Shown here: piece after piece, positions 43,201-55,474 of the stretch
How the letters are laid out: every line of letters starts with the position of its first letter
Position numbering within the stretch: the first letter of the stretch is position 1
Assembly (NCBI GenBank): GCA_963691655.1
Contig: OY829326.1
Location: forward strand, 116,533,388 to 116,597,387
Direction: 5' to 3'
From: Toxonevra muliebris
Taxonomy: Eukaryota; Arthropoda; Insecta; Diptera; Pallopteridae
Length of the DNA: 64,000 nt
Program-made: the position numbers and the translations under genes
Notes under the pieces: model-generated
Seen by the model: the letters and a program-made list of their open reading frames with translations, nothing else
What the model was told of the DNA's origin: nothing
Databases searched by the model: none

Positions 43201-46200
43201 ACATATATTCTACTCCCGCTAAAGCAATGATTTTAACAGCGATGAATTCAATGCTTTGGATCTATGAAAAAAATGGAAAACCTTCCGATGCTAATATTTG
43301 AAATATTATTATATTTATATATATTTTAGATACTTCATATTGCATTGTCTTCCAGTTCTGAACTATATTTAAAATTTCAAGTCTCTAGCTCATCGGGAAG
43401 TTAGTTTAAAATCGATTGCAAAATTTGTACCGAACAGACTGACAGACAGACACCATTGAAAGCGAGTTGATATAAACGTGGTAAAAAGGTATTGGAGTCA
43501 CATCCTCGATATACCATACTTCGTTCAGTTGAGATCTGTTGGTTGATTATCCCAAATAGAAGTTACGAATAAATTTCTCCCCTAACCATATCTAATAAAA
43601 CTAGAATTTATGGTAGTCGTGGTGTAGTGGTTATGTGGGAGACTGCTACGCAGGGTACCCGATTTTGATGCTCGGCAAGTCAAAGACCAAAAACTACAAA
43701 ATGAAAGTTATTCTGCACAGCACCAACTCTTAGCTGGCAATGGTAAACCCGTTCTTTTGTCCAAGTGCTAACTATCTTAAAAAAGAAGTGAATGCAAATT
43801 AATTTAAAATTATTCTTTACCATATTTTGGTATTAAAACAAATAAATAAATAAATAAACCGATTATTATAAAGAACTCTTTTGCATATAAAAAGTCAACC
43901 ATCGAATGAATGTTGTAGCGCTGAAATGATAAAATTTAGAAAAGTGGAATTATTTTGGAATGTAAATTTCTCACATATGCTTTTTAAAAATATTCTAACA
44001 ACTATCTTTTTCGCTCCCGAACACTTTTTCATAACGACTTAAGTATTAAAACAAATAGTCACATTTAATTAAATGCAGATATTTGAAAAAGAATAGTTTT
44101 TATCTCTTATTAAAATTTAGTTTTATATATTGACGGATAATTTTTTAATTTAGTTAAAGCAACAATGCCGCTTTTCACCGTAATTTTAACACGTCTACTG
44201 TTTCGTGAGAAACAGCCATCATTGGTGTACCTGAGTCTGGTACCAATTATAACCGGTGTGGCCATTGCCACAATGACAGAAATCTCATTCGATATGTTAG
44301 GACTAATAAGTGCATTAGTCTCAACTATGGGTTTCTCTCTACAGAATATCTTTTCAAAAAAGGTTAGTTAGTAAACATTAATGCAATGTAAAACTTTTAA
44401 CTTTACAAATTTTAAATATATTTGCAGGTGCTCAAAGATACGGGAATACATCATCTGCGTTTGCTGCATTTGCTTGGCAAATTGGCATTATTTATGTTTT
44501 TACCCATTTGGATATATGTAGATAGTTTTCAAGTATTGCAACATCCTGCTATTGTATGTTCATTAATCGATTTTAAATTAATTTCCACTTTTTCATATTG
44601 ACTTTTCTTATTTTATGCTAGGTCAATTTAGATTATCGCGTTATTGCGTTACTCTTCGCTGATGGTGTATTAAATTGGCTACAAAATATTATTGCCTTTA
44701 GTGTGTTGTCACTGGTTACACCGCTCACGTATGCAGTGGCGAGCGCGTCTAAACGTATCTTTGTTATAGCTGTTTCGTTGTTAATTTTAGGAAATCCTGT
44801 CACTTGGGTCAATTGTTTTGGCATGACTTTAGCTATATTGGGCGTTTTATGCTATAATCGGGTAAGTGTGACTTCATAGTTTCCATATATATTTAAACCA
44901 AGGGGGGATAGTAATCCAGCTGAAAACGTAATTGATTCAATCTGAAAAAGGCATTGAAAAACGAAAATGTGTTACAAATAATTGAATCAATCAAATTTGT
45001 ATATAAGTTTGATTTGAGTTGACTGTGCTAATAGGTAAATAAATTTAATTTTTTCATAATTTGCTTTTTAAATAGTTGTCGTTATTGTTTATTAATTTAC
45101 TGTTTATGTACTTTTTTCCAGTTAAAATAAATTAATTATTTAATTATAAAAATATATGCATATTCAAGAAACTCTAAAATCAAGATAAAACTTTACAAAC
45201 GACGAGTTCAATAAGCAAAAGCGAATGTAAGAAATAAATGAATTAAATTTGATTATATGCATAATTAAAATTCATATGTATGCAATTATATAAAAAAAGA
45301 AAATTGGTTGCGTGAAAGGCACCCAGGAGTTTTGATGTGTAAACCGTCCAAACGAATGATTGCAACATACACAGTAGATTTGGTTTATAATGCATATAAA
45401 ATAGTGTGCACATTTGACATATGGGTAAGCCCATGTCAAGTGATCATACTAATTTTAGATGCATTGTATAATTTTTTTTTTTGAAAAATTTTAGTTAGCC
45501 TCATAACATTAAATTAGTAAGTTTTCATCATTTTTCAAAGAATATTTTGTTTAAGGGTCATTCCATTAATATCTTCGTTTAATTATAATCCATTTCGACA
45601 GAGTAAATTCTAAATTAATTTAGAATTTTTAATTTATTCTTTATTGCGAAATGCTTATTATATTATACTTCACCAAAGTAAGGTTGTGGTAATGATGATT
45701 AAAGGTTGAGACTAAAGTTTGCGTATATCAATGGTTACATGTGTTTTTGGGTGATTGAAAACCGTAGTGTTTATTGACTTGACTTGACCTTGCCATTCAT
45801 GTTGTTCATATTTGTCAATAACATGAGATTATTAGACAGATTATGGGATGATGTTCAAAGTCTTCAAAAGCAATATCACTTCGAAGTTTTGGATTATCAA
45901 AGTACCTTAGTGGCGAGAACATCTAAGTCTGATTCCGCTCAAGTTTTAGTAAAAAATGATGCTCGTCCTGATTAATATCTCCAACTGATAGCCAAACTGA
46001 AAGAATCTCATTTCTAAGTAAACGGGGAGCCTGATGTGACCAGTTCTGATGGTTTGGATGTTGTTTATAACCTCCAAGTGGATGAAACTACACAATTGGA
46101 TATTGACTTAATCAATGATGAGGCACCTGGCTGTTTCTCAGGTCTTCTTCAGCCTACGGCGAATGCGACATGAAAACTTCGCTTTAGTGAAGTACATTCT

Positions 46201-48588
46201 GATTCAGAAGAAGATTAAGCATCCCTTAAACAATCTAAGATGGAGACTATTAAACTTTGAAAATAAAACGATCTTACGTAATTCCCAACATGCTCGCAAA
46301 GTAGGTTGCTTTTTTCATAAACTTTCGTCTAAAATGCCCTTTACGAATACGAGATTCGTAACATTCGAAACAAATCTTTAGTAACACCCGAAGCAGATAC
46401 ATATAACACATTTTTTTTTTTTGGGATTTGCCTAGTTTTTATTTGTCAAATTTTATCCTAACCGTTATGTGGCTGATAAAAAACACCTTCTGTAGGATGA
46501 CAAGGTACCCGCATACCTAATATACTAATATACAATATCCACCTACAATTCGATCTAATTTTACTGTAAAAAGTTAAGGGAACCATTATATCAAAATTAA
46601 ACGTTTTTCAAGTATGTATTAATTTTATTTTGAAATCGACATAGTCAGTTTCATAGCAATTTCCCAAATTAAAAAACCATATTTCGAGAAATAACATAGT
46701 TTATAAACCATTTGCCTTATCAGCCTGTTGAGGGTTAAGAAAATTCGCTGAATTTTGCGTGTATTTAAAATCGGTTAGTAAGTGGAGGTAAAATTGTATA
46801 ACGTCCGAAACGAGTACTTTTTGCTCTGTATCTTAAATTCAAATTAAGATTTTATCGTTATTAATTTATCAACGAGAAATAGAACTAAAAACGTTGAGTA
46901 TGAGATACAGATATACACAAAAATGGTTGAAGTGTAAAGACTGAATTATGCATAAGTAACAGAACGTAACGTAACGTTGCCAACTGTCACATAAATATCT
47001 GTGATATGGGCAGTGAGTGCAAGTGATTACCGAAATCGTAACGCAACGTAGAGTTCTATCTTCGATAGATTTTTACGTTCCGTTACGCTACGTTGCGTTA
47101 CTTATGCATAATTGAGCCTTAACACCCGAAACGATGGAATGATCCTTAACTGATTTAGTGGTTAGGGCTCGATCTTAAAAAAATTTAATAGAGTAGAATC
47201 GCGATAATTCGTACCCCGTTAATTTGAAAATCTCAATAATTAGCAACAAACTGTTGGCCCCTTGAAAAATCACGTTAATTCGCAAAAAATCCATATATTT
47301 TGGTCCCCTCGCAAATTCGTATTTTTTTTTTCAATACAAGGTCTGTTTAACCTCTTATAAATCGTAATCGTAAGCAAAATTCTATGGAACTATGGTTCGA
47401 AAAAAAATCAACCATAGTAGGCAGCTACGACTACGTTTACCGTTCACTTTTTTTGATAGAATTTTTTGTGTTTTTCGTGGTGGACAAGATACGCGAGAAG
47501 AGCCTTAAACAACAAAAAATTACAGGCTTTTTTAAAAACGTAGTTTTTAATAGTGTCCAATATGTGTACACACATCTATGTACATACATATTTTAGCTAA
47601 ATGAATAATTGTTTTTGATTTTTCTTTCTATTAAGTAAATTGATTAAAACCCGTTAATTCATATTTTTCTTATTTTAACCCCGTTATATCATATCGGAAA
47701 CCCTGTAATTTGTAAAAAATTGCTGGTCCCTTGCGATTACGAATTATCGGAGTTCTACTTTATGGACTTTTGTTTTTATTTAAACAAATAAAATTAAAAA
47801 ACAAATTGTTCAATGTCAAACAATTATGGAAAATTTAAAAAACATTGTCTCATTATCTTAAAAGTAAAGAAGTTATGAGTTTTTTTTAAGTGCTTAAAAC
47901 TTAAAAATTAAATATATTTGAAACTGTCTAAAATAATTCAAAAATACATGAAAGGAACCCAAAGGAAATTAAAGTTGTTCAATGTATAAAAAATTTCACG
48001 AACACTTGACATTTTCAAGATTTTGAGATATTTTCAAAATTGTGAGTTATTGAATTTCCTTTTGTGACCCATTTTTAGCCTAAACTTAGCAATATTGAAT
48101 TTCTTTTGGAATCCATTTTTTAGCTAATCTTTTCTAAGAACCATAACGGTATTTTATGAGTTCTCGAGAGAAGAACATGCGTCTTTATTGCGTTCAACGG
48201 AGTGGTAATTCATTAAAAACTTTCAATGCAAAATTTATTTATTTTTTTGACTTATGACAGTCTTGTGGAAAACACTAAAGCACTAACATAAAAAAACATA
48301 ACTGTTTAATATTTACATTTTCAGGCTAAACAAATATCAAAAGCGAAAGAGACTGCTTTACCACTCACTCAAAACCACCATATTAAATATGCACCGTTAC
48401 AAAATGCTGCAGCAGGAGTCGATTCATTTTACAGAGGCTCGATGTCACCAACGAATGGCGGCATCATGCCCAACGGCTATAGCAACAGTAAACAAAATGG
48501 CAACAATCATTATACGGCAACGAATAGCTTAATAGCCAGTGGTAGCGGCATACCAAATAGTAGCGCAACTCGTTTACTTTTTGTTTAG
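40223..48588 (+). CDS. SLC35E1: SLC35E1-type membrane transporter, 5 exons, 395 aa
   Basis: Drug/metabolite-transporter family protein of the triose-phosphate/nucleotide-sugar translocator branch, expected in Golgi/ER membranes; substrate not established. Exons are 40223-40571, 44154-44362, 44428-44553, 44622-44861 and 48325-48588; phases 1, 0, 0, 0 join to 395 aa (404 if the upstream ATG at 40196 is used). About ten membrane segments: [92 protein letters not shown], and [18 protein letters not shown] before the tail. The tail is Asn/Ser-rich. Length fits the family (373-410). Introns 1 (3.6 kb) and 4 (3.5 kb) are full of repeats. Confidence 0.93.
41180..41340 (+). repeat. tRNA-derived SINE, family B copy 2, in SLC35E1 intron 1
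   Basis: Head with 'atgggtagcgtactagactt', box B-like GGTCCGATTTC (41232-41242) and the body 'ttcttatattcctatcgata' shared with 4463-4800. At 41281-41293 it preserves the sequence that is interrupted by the MITE in the other copy. Confidence 0.7.
41771..42224. mobile_element. Foldback element (454 bp) in SLC35E1 intron 1
   Basis: Nearly the whole element is an inverted repeat: left arm aataatttaattaaaaaatt … ataccacgtttttaaaatgg … ctaaccccatacagattc, right arm its complement. The centre is about 100 bp around 41990. A truncated copy lies at 30812-31005. No coding capacity. Confidence 0.85.
43611..43770 (+). repeat. tRNA-derived SINE, family A copy 2
   Basis: Head with box A TGGTGTAGTGG and 'gactgctacgcagggtaccc', a decayed box B, and body 'cttagctggcaatggtaaac', matching 26952-27208. 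In SLC35E1 intron 1. Confidence 0.65.
45815..46260 (+). pseudogene. Decayed coding remnant of unknown parent, in SLC35E1 intron 4
   Basis: A + frame reads [20 protein letters not shown], then [20 protein letters not shown] up to a stop at about 45975. It continues after single stops and a frame change with [40 protein letters not shown] and [12 protein letters not shown]. The composition is protein-like (acidic, Ser-rich, EVHSDSEED), and it is interrupted by about three stops and a frameshift. It lies in an intron without flanking splice sites, so a processed or fragmented pseudogene is the best reading. Parent not recognised; a chance frame is possible. Confidence 0.5.
46938..47119. mobile_element. 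182-bp MITE with TAA TSD
   Basis: TIRs AGACTGAATTATGCATAAGT and (complement) AGGCTCAATTATGCATAAGT extend over about 45 bp with cgtaacg repeats. TAA occurs at 46935-46937 and 47120-47122, so the TSD fits TWA. No coding capacity. Confidence 0.8.
47191..47760. mobile_element. pogo/Tigger-type non-autonomous element (570 bp)
   Basis: TIRs GAGTAGAATCGCGATAATTC and (complement) AAGTAGAACTCCGATAATTC with TA on both sides (47189-47190, 47761-47762). The 'GTAGAA[C/T]…CGATAATTCG' end is typical of pogo-like Tc1/mariner elements. Interior is AT-rich, with no transposase frame. Confidence 0.75.
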
Positions 48589-51473
48589 TTCAAATCCCTT
48601 AAAATTTTTGTGCTTTGAAAAATGTTTCTTAGGAGACGCTGGCTGCAGTTAGCTGAGATAATTATGTGAAAATGTGACCTAACAAAATTATTTACATATA
48701 TTTTTGTTGAATTTTATATAAGATATAGACCCATACATATATATTTAAATATATTTTTTATTTTTTGTATTTTCCTATAAGAATTGAGCAGTAAATTAAA
48801 TTCAGTATTTATAGTTTCCGCAATAGTATGATTTAAAAAAATATATAAAATTATAATGTATATCTAATTAACTTCATTCAAATGAAATCGCAAAATTGTA
48901 GCTGCTTTAAATGTTTTTTTTTTTATGTGTTTATCACTTTCTATCGAAATTGTAAATATTTTAAATTCAATCTTGAACATCAAGTGAAGTGACACTTTTT
49001 TTTTTTTGTATATAAAATAGAAAAATGTAAATTATGAATATCTCATAAGATTATATATATTTATGAAAAATATTGAAAAAGAAACTGAAATATCTCTTAT
49101 TCAGTTCAAGCGAAATAAAAAACAACCAAAAGAAATGTTTTGTTTTTTAATTTAAAAGGCTAGGCGCAGATCAATTAGAATAGGATTTAAAGTTTTGCAA
49201 AGTAATTTTGCTAGATTTGAGCTAGGTACTGTAGGAAAAAATTTTAGGAAGAGTTGATTGTTTGAGATACAAAGTTTTAATAAATTAAATATCATGGTAG
49301 AATTATAAAAGGTGGTGGCAGCTCTACAAAAAGTACACTACAGAAAAAAAAAATAAATAAAAAAACTGCTTTGTGCAAGGAATGTTAAATGCCAATCTGT
49401 CTCTTTCCCTGAGAAGATAGAAGAAGAAGACAGTTTTACTTGCAACGCCAGCTGTTATAATTTCGCCCTTTTAAATGTTTTATTTTTATATTATATCATT
49501 GCAGTGACAAAAAAAACGGACATCTCTGTTGGTTCTTATTTTGTTCGGTTTTATTACTGCCATTTTTCTTTTTATTTGCCTACTTCCACATTAACAATAA
49601 GTTAAATGATACCATTTAATACAAAGCTAATAACTATGACTCGGTTAAACTTTTTTATCCCGGTTTAATTTCTTCGCAGGGATAGATATTCCCGCGATAT
49701 TAGCGTTTATAGGATAAATTCTTCATGTAACAAAAGACTTCATTTTGAATTATATAGTAAAAACTTGCAAGTTCTCTCACAGCGAGCTGTCACTTTACTC
49801 TCTCAGTTTCTCTTTCTCTTTGCAAGTTTTTTTTGGGTAACCCTGCGACCACACGTGAAGTGAACAGCTGCAAGTAGAAAATTCTAGCAAAGAGACAAAT
49901 AGTGCATAGGGCAAAAAACAACGGCCATACATATAAAGAAACGGCGGAGGAGTTGCGGCAGCAAGGCTGCGGACCTGCGATTGAAGTGAATCAAGATGCA
50001 TGACAATCGACGCTTTTATTTCGTTGCTAAATATTTTGTTTATCATTTTGATTCTCTTCGTATTCAAATGGTAAAGACCGAAATATTTATAAGAAGTAAA
50101 TTAAACCATAATCAAAATAAGCTTCACAATGTGAACGATTGAAGTTTCGTTCGAAACCATTTGCCGAAACTACGCAATTTCGGCTCAGTATGACCATAGT
50201 AGGTTCGTTCGGGTGCATGAATTTACCCAAAACAGTTCAAAAGCGTTCCCATACTCAAAAAACTTGCAAATGAGAGCGAAGATGAGAGAGTAATTGTCTT
50301 CTTCTTCTTGCACGAAACAACCCGCACTTTTTCATCGGGTAAAAATGGTAAAAGTGTCAAACAATCTGATGTTTTGCTTTTGTGAAAACATATTGAAAAT
50401 TTTAAATTTATAAATAAATAAAGAGTTTTTGAAAAATTAAGTGTTATTTAAAATGGAAAATTTTCAAAAGACATTTGAAAATGTATTAATTGTATTTTTT
50501 GTTAATTTTTAACTACATTCTCCACAGAGTAATGACATAAGTGTCTGTTCAACTATTTCTGAATAATGCAAATGGCGATGAAGATTCTGCAGTAGTAGTC
50601 AGGCGAATAAATAATGTTTAATTTTTTCATTATTTATTTATTTATTATCTTGTAAGATTTAACAATTTTTATTTTAATAAATATCGTAGACATTTTGTTT
50701 TTAAATTTAACCCGCAAGGTTGAAATAATAATAAAACAAACACCAGAATTTTTGTTTACTGTTAACATTGATGAAAGATAAATGAATATGAAGTCCATTG
50801 TTTTTATTAGTTTTTGAGTTAAGCAGTTAGGTGAGAAAAACGAAAGGCTGCCCTGATGCGGCCTTTCGGGTTTAAGCCAAAAAATAAAGATATATGTGGG
50901 CAATTCACAAGGTGTCTTATTTGGTGTTGTATCCTCTCATAAATTCACATTTTTAATACAAAATTATACGAAATTATGATTATACGACAGTATATGACAG
51001 TATATGAGGAGACTTAGAAATATTTTTTTTTAGATTTTTATAAAAAATTTATATGCGCTATAATTTTCCGTCACAAAATAACACTTTGTACACATAAAAA
51101 TGACTATAAACAACAATCGTGTGAACGCAGAAAGCGCAAACTGACCACAAATTTTTTGTTTATTCTTTCTTCAGGTCTGCCAATCAATTAAAAAAAAACA
51201 AAAATTTGCACTTGTCCATTAATTAATATAGAGTGAAGGCTGCCTCAGGGCGGCCTTACTGCCGTTACAATTTGAAGTTTTGTTTCGTGCAAGAAAAGTA
51301 GTTTTTTGCGTTCCCGTACTTTTGTGCATTTTTGTCTATAGCAGAGAGTATTTTTTGTTTAGCCAAAAAGTACGGGAACAGACCTAGTATTAGATGGTTG
51401 ATAATAAAACATTACACATTTTTCCTTTTTTATTAATATGATATTTCATCTTGAAAATCGAAGAATTATAATT
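48589..51473. other. Spacer between SLC35E1 and the GNAT gene
   Basis: About 2.9 kb, AT-rich. Contains SLC35E1 3' UTR sequence with several AATAAA-like signals, an inverted pair 'aaacttgcaa'/'ttgcaagttt' around 49760-50275, a repeated 'aggctgcc[c/t][t/c][g/c]a' motif (50845 and 51238), and a short hairpin with 'cccgtactttt' arms at 51314-51376. No gene recognised; repeat families here are not resolved. Confidence 0.35.
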
Positions 51474-52584
51474 TCAGATACTAGATTTATTTAATTGGAT
51501 CCATTCATATGCAACATAATCTTCATAACCGATTTTATTCAATAATGTTTCAGATTTGAAATTTTCTTCCACATGCCAAGCAGACAATTCCACTACTTCC
51601 GATTTTGCAATAAGTTTACTGAGATAGAGTGCCAACAAGGTGCCTAAACCATTTCTTTGATGTGACGGCTGAACATAAAGAATTCTGTAAAGAAATTATA
51701 GACAGGTATTTTTAAGAGCACGCATTCATAATATGCATATCTATTACCCTAAGCCTGAGTAATCATTTTGAAAAATCCATGCGACTAATTCATTATCTGC
51801 TTCTCTATAGACTCCCAAGGTTTTATTTAATTGAATGAGTCCTCGTATGAACTGTTCCGAAGCCTCTGCTTTGTTAGCCCACAAAGAATGTATCAGCTCG
51901 GCATTATCAATGTGAAGTGCACGACAGGTATAACCTATTGGAAGACTTTAGCATGAAGTAAGTATACAACTTGGTTATTATCTTTTTATCACGCAAATAC
52001 GAAATTTTTAACTAAATACTAACTCTGGTAATTTCAAATGTAAAGCCTTCTCATGCGCCATTATGCGACCCTTACACGTTCGAGCATGCTGAACACTTGC
52101 GCCCTTCGCTAATGCAATCTGCTTCACTGCTACACAAATTTTCAAATCTACATTCGTGAGTAGCGGTCCACTTTTCCAATCAATTAATTTCGTTTCATTC
52201 AAACATTTAAAGAGCTCTTTGTAATCACGTTCCCATGAGTGAAAGGAGAGACTTTGCATCTAAACGAACTTAAGCTATTGTTTTGTATTCACATACTTTA
52301 CACATTTTACTTACAACATCCACGTGTATATTAACATAAGTTCCATATTTTCTAAAATCACCTTTTCGATATGTATAAAATGTTTTGCGAAATGAAATCC
52401 ATTTGTAGTCATCATACTCATTTATTCCATGCAATTGTTCATTCCATTTGCCCTGATTATACATTAGTAAATAATGAAAATTTCTTGCGCCATATTTATT
52501 TTTGTATAACTTTAATAGTTCGTCAACTTCTTCGGGATCAAGTGGTCTCAAAATATCATCATCACTTTTCAATGCAGTTGTCAT
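51474..52584 (-). CDS. GNAT-fold N-acyltransferase-like protein (FR47 type), 4 exons, 304 aa
   Basis: Member of the large fly family of glycine N-acyltransferase-like GNAT proteins; acyl acceptor unknown. Exons are 52315-52584, 52024-52259, 51748-51945 and 51474-51684; phases 0, 2, 2 give an uninterrupted 304 aa. The N-terminal half is family-typical (DPEEVDELLKLYKNKYGARN, HYLLMYNQGKWNEQ, FRKTFYTYRKGDFRKYGTYV). The C-terminal GNAT domain has LGVYREADNELVAWIFQND, ILYVQPSHQRNGLGTLLALY (acetyl-CoA loop QRNGLG), and FKSETLLNKIGYEDY. The exon-3 acceptor was chosen because only it restores the frame LPDLPIGYTCRALH. No neighbour paralogue in the window. Confidence 0.85.
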
Positions 52585-53883
52585 AATTTTTTTTCTTTTT
52601 AAGTATGTTTATCAATTTTATTTTATTTTTTGGAAAGTATCTTCGTACTGTCACTTTAGACGGCGACGTATACAATAGTTAACTACTTGCTTCGGTTGCC
52701 CGAAGCCTTTATTTATATCATTCTTAAATATACTTAATTCACACAATCAGCTGCGGATCTTGACCTACCCCCTCGCCACTTTATAAATTGTAAATAAGAA
52801 AATTATTTTATTGTTATTAGGTATCTAAAATTTAAGTTAAAAAGTAATTTTTAATATCATAAAAAATAATTGCAATTTCTTTTGAGCAGCGCAGAAACTT
52901 TAGATATTTTTATAAATCACTAATGTCCAGTACTTTTAATTTTATTCGATTGAAAAATGATTTAAGAAACTTAAACATATTCAGCTCTAAAATGAATTCA
53001 TAAAAAGGATGAAATTTGTCAAACAATTTCACTTCACTCTGAAATAATTTACAAAATTTTACAAAACTCAAAGGTCCGAAAATGGTTGCATTTTCCAATC
53101 TATAACGTAATAATATTTAGGAAATAACATGAAATACAGGCTGACTTAATAATAATTATCTATTATAAGGTTTTTAAAAGATCTACTGTAAGTAAAAGTA
53201 ATTTGCCATTAACTCAAAAACCTCTAATGATAACGAAAAATCTATTGACGCCATTAAGATAAGCCATTATAAAGAAGTTTTTGTAATTTGTTGAGTGCAT
53301 AAGTATCACCTATTTGAAAAAGTTTAAGTTCCTTGTTTTCGGATTGGTTGTATATTTCCCTATCACATTTTTCGTAATGAATTGAGTAAATTTTTATAAA
53401 TGCTTCTCTCTACTTCCTTCTCGTTTTTGACTCTCCTCTTTTGCATTCTAACTTTTTTAATATTGGTACTCATTTGCAAAATCCTGTAAATTTTGCATTC
53501 AAACATATTTTCAAAATGTAATAAATTAAATTATAGACATGATTTAAGGGTCGACTCAAAAAAATTATTTCCAAACTTTCTAGGGTAGTTATTAAGCTCA
53601 AGGCTAACATTTTTGCAGTTATTGTAATAGACTTTTTAAACTTATGTAGGTATTTGAGGAAAGGTGCCGCAAGAACCATTTTCCGTGCAATTTTGTATGC
53701 TGAATCCGATTCTGGTAGTATTGTTTATATTTCAACGAAATAAAAAAATGATCAGGAAAAACAATTTGATCGATGAATAATTTAACTGTGTAATTAAAAA
53801 AAAATTGCTGTTGATTTCATAGGGTGCTGAAAATTTCGTCAGGCACTGCGACCTAAAAGATCTTTTGTGCCAAAACCCCAAAA
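52585..53883. other. Upstream of the GNAT gene, no gene recognised
   Basis: About 1.3 kb AT-rich sequence; presumed GNAT promoter immediately upstream of 52584. The short minus-strand frames here (52910-53098, 53470-53679) show no family character or splice context. Confidence 0.35.
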
Positions 53884-54129
53884 TTAAGACAAAAGTTGAT
53901 CTGCTATCCTAATGAAAGCTAGAACATCTTGTGTGGAAGAGGTTTTGATTTCGTCTGTTAAAATTAATGGTTTTCTAAAAATACCCCTTCTTTGCCGAGC
54001 TAAGGCTGGACATTCATACAGAATGTAAGATGTCGTCTCATCATACTCCATACATAGACGACATTCTGTCTCATGTGACAGATCTAATTTACTTAGGTTA
54101 CTTTGACTCTTAGGTTTGAAACAATCCAA
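53884..54129 (-). mobile_element. C-terminal tail of another non-LTR retrotransposon
   Basis: The minus frame encodes ECRLCMEYDETTSYILYECP and ALARQRRGIFRKP, the C-x2-C…H/Y-x4-C tail followed by the A-R-x-R block that ends jockey/R1/I-type polyproteins. It ends with FIRIADQLLS and a stop. It is diverged from the element at 1-430, so a different family. No RT or RNase H upstream in the window. Confidence 0.65.
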
Positions 54130-55474
54130 AACTTTTATTTAAAAAAAATTAGCAACTTTTAAAAATTTTTATCTTTTCAAGGATTTTAGGGTCCATAGAT
54201 TTCTACGCCTAGAAGAAGTCTAGAAGAAGATTTAAGTAAAAAATTCGAGTATGAAATTTTTTGAACATTAGGTCCCCCCTATTGAAGCTTTCTAGATCCG
54301 CTACTGCATACAACGATCGTAGTTCGCATATGTACCTACATAAGCTAAATTACTTTTATACATGATAAGATTTTTCACACCATTTGAACAGTTTCTCTTT
54401 GTATAGCAGATAATATGAAAAAGTTCTTTTAATCTATGTATAGGGTAGAGTCCTGCATGTTGGGATAGTTTCAATATTTCTTAAACGCGTTATGATAGCA
54501 CCATCGTTTAAACTACCAAAGTTACATCTCATACATATCTAATAACACTGTGCAACACAATTTCGGATCCAGCATAACGACTATGATTGTTGAAAAGTAC
54601 TTGACCTGGCAATAAAAACCCTATATTGGATTTTGTCAAAAGTCTTGGTAGGCCGTCCGTTACAGCTCTTTGAAAATGATCGATTTTTGGTGGTCAGAAA
54701 TGTGCGTTTTCTGCCTTTTTGGGATATAACCGTGCGTTTCTCAAAGTTTACGTCTGAGAATTTATTATAGAAAAAATGTAAGGAAAGTATTTGTTTATCA
54801 CCGCAAAGTCATATCTCTTCTTCTTATGGGTCTTTTTTGACCAAAATAGTAAATTTATTCATAGAATCCCAAAAACTGAAATTTGGAGTAGAAATCAGAT
54901 GTGCATATATGAGAAAAATATGTTTATTTTTTAATATAAACTAGGATTTCAGAACATGACAAAGCCTTAAAACGATTTTCAAAGTATTTTATTAAAAATC
55001 TAAAAGCTTCTATAGCTAACTTTAGCTTTCCAACGGTATGCCAATTTCATATTAATCTTTATCCAGTGATAAGTTGTGACCGAAAAACAAAACGTGCCCC
55101 AACATGCAGGACTCTACGCTATACTTAATCCTAAGTAAACTGATCCAAGCGTAGTTTATGATAAGCATTCTCTGTTTATCTTTTGTTATCACACAAGTGA
55201 AACGTTTGCTTCAATTGAAAAGAATCAATCATCGCATATAAACAGTCACGCTTATTTTATAACACAAAAAAATAATAAGGTTTTGAAAGTGGATTCTGGT
55301 AAAGTACAAAAAAAAATTATACGTTTGCCAGCATTTCAAAAGTTCTGAATTTTATTTTTCTCGGTTTTAAAGTAAGCCCATTTTGGCTATGCTGGTTCAA
55401 TGAAACCAGTCACTTTTTTCATAAGAATCTGTATTTTAACTCTTTTAAAAGGGTTTGCTTGTGTATTCTAGATA
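54130..55474. other. Spacer, no gene recognised
   Basis: AT-rich, with no matched repeat. Two widely spaced copies of 'atgcaggactct'/'gagtcctgcatg' (54450 and 55104) form a long-distance inverted pair, possibly ends of an unresolved element of about 670 bp. Confidence 0.35.
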
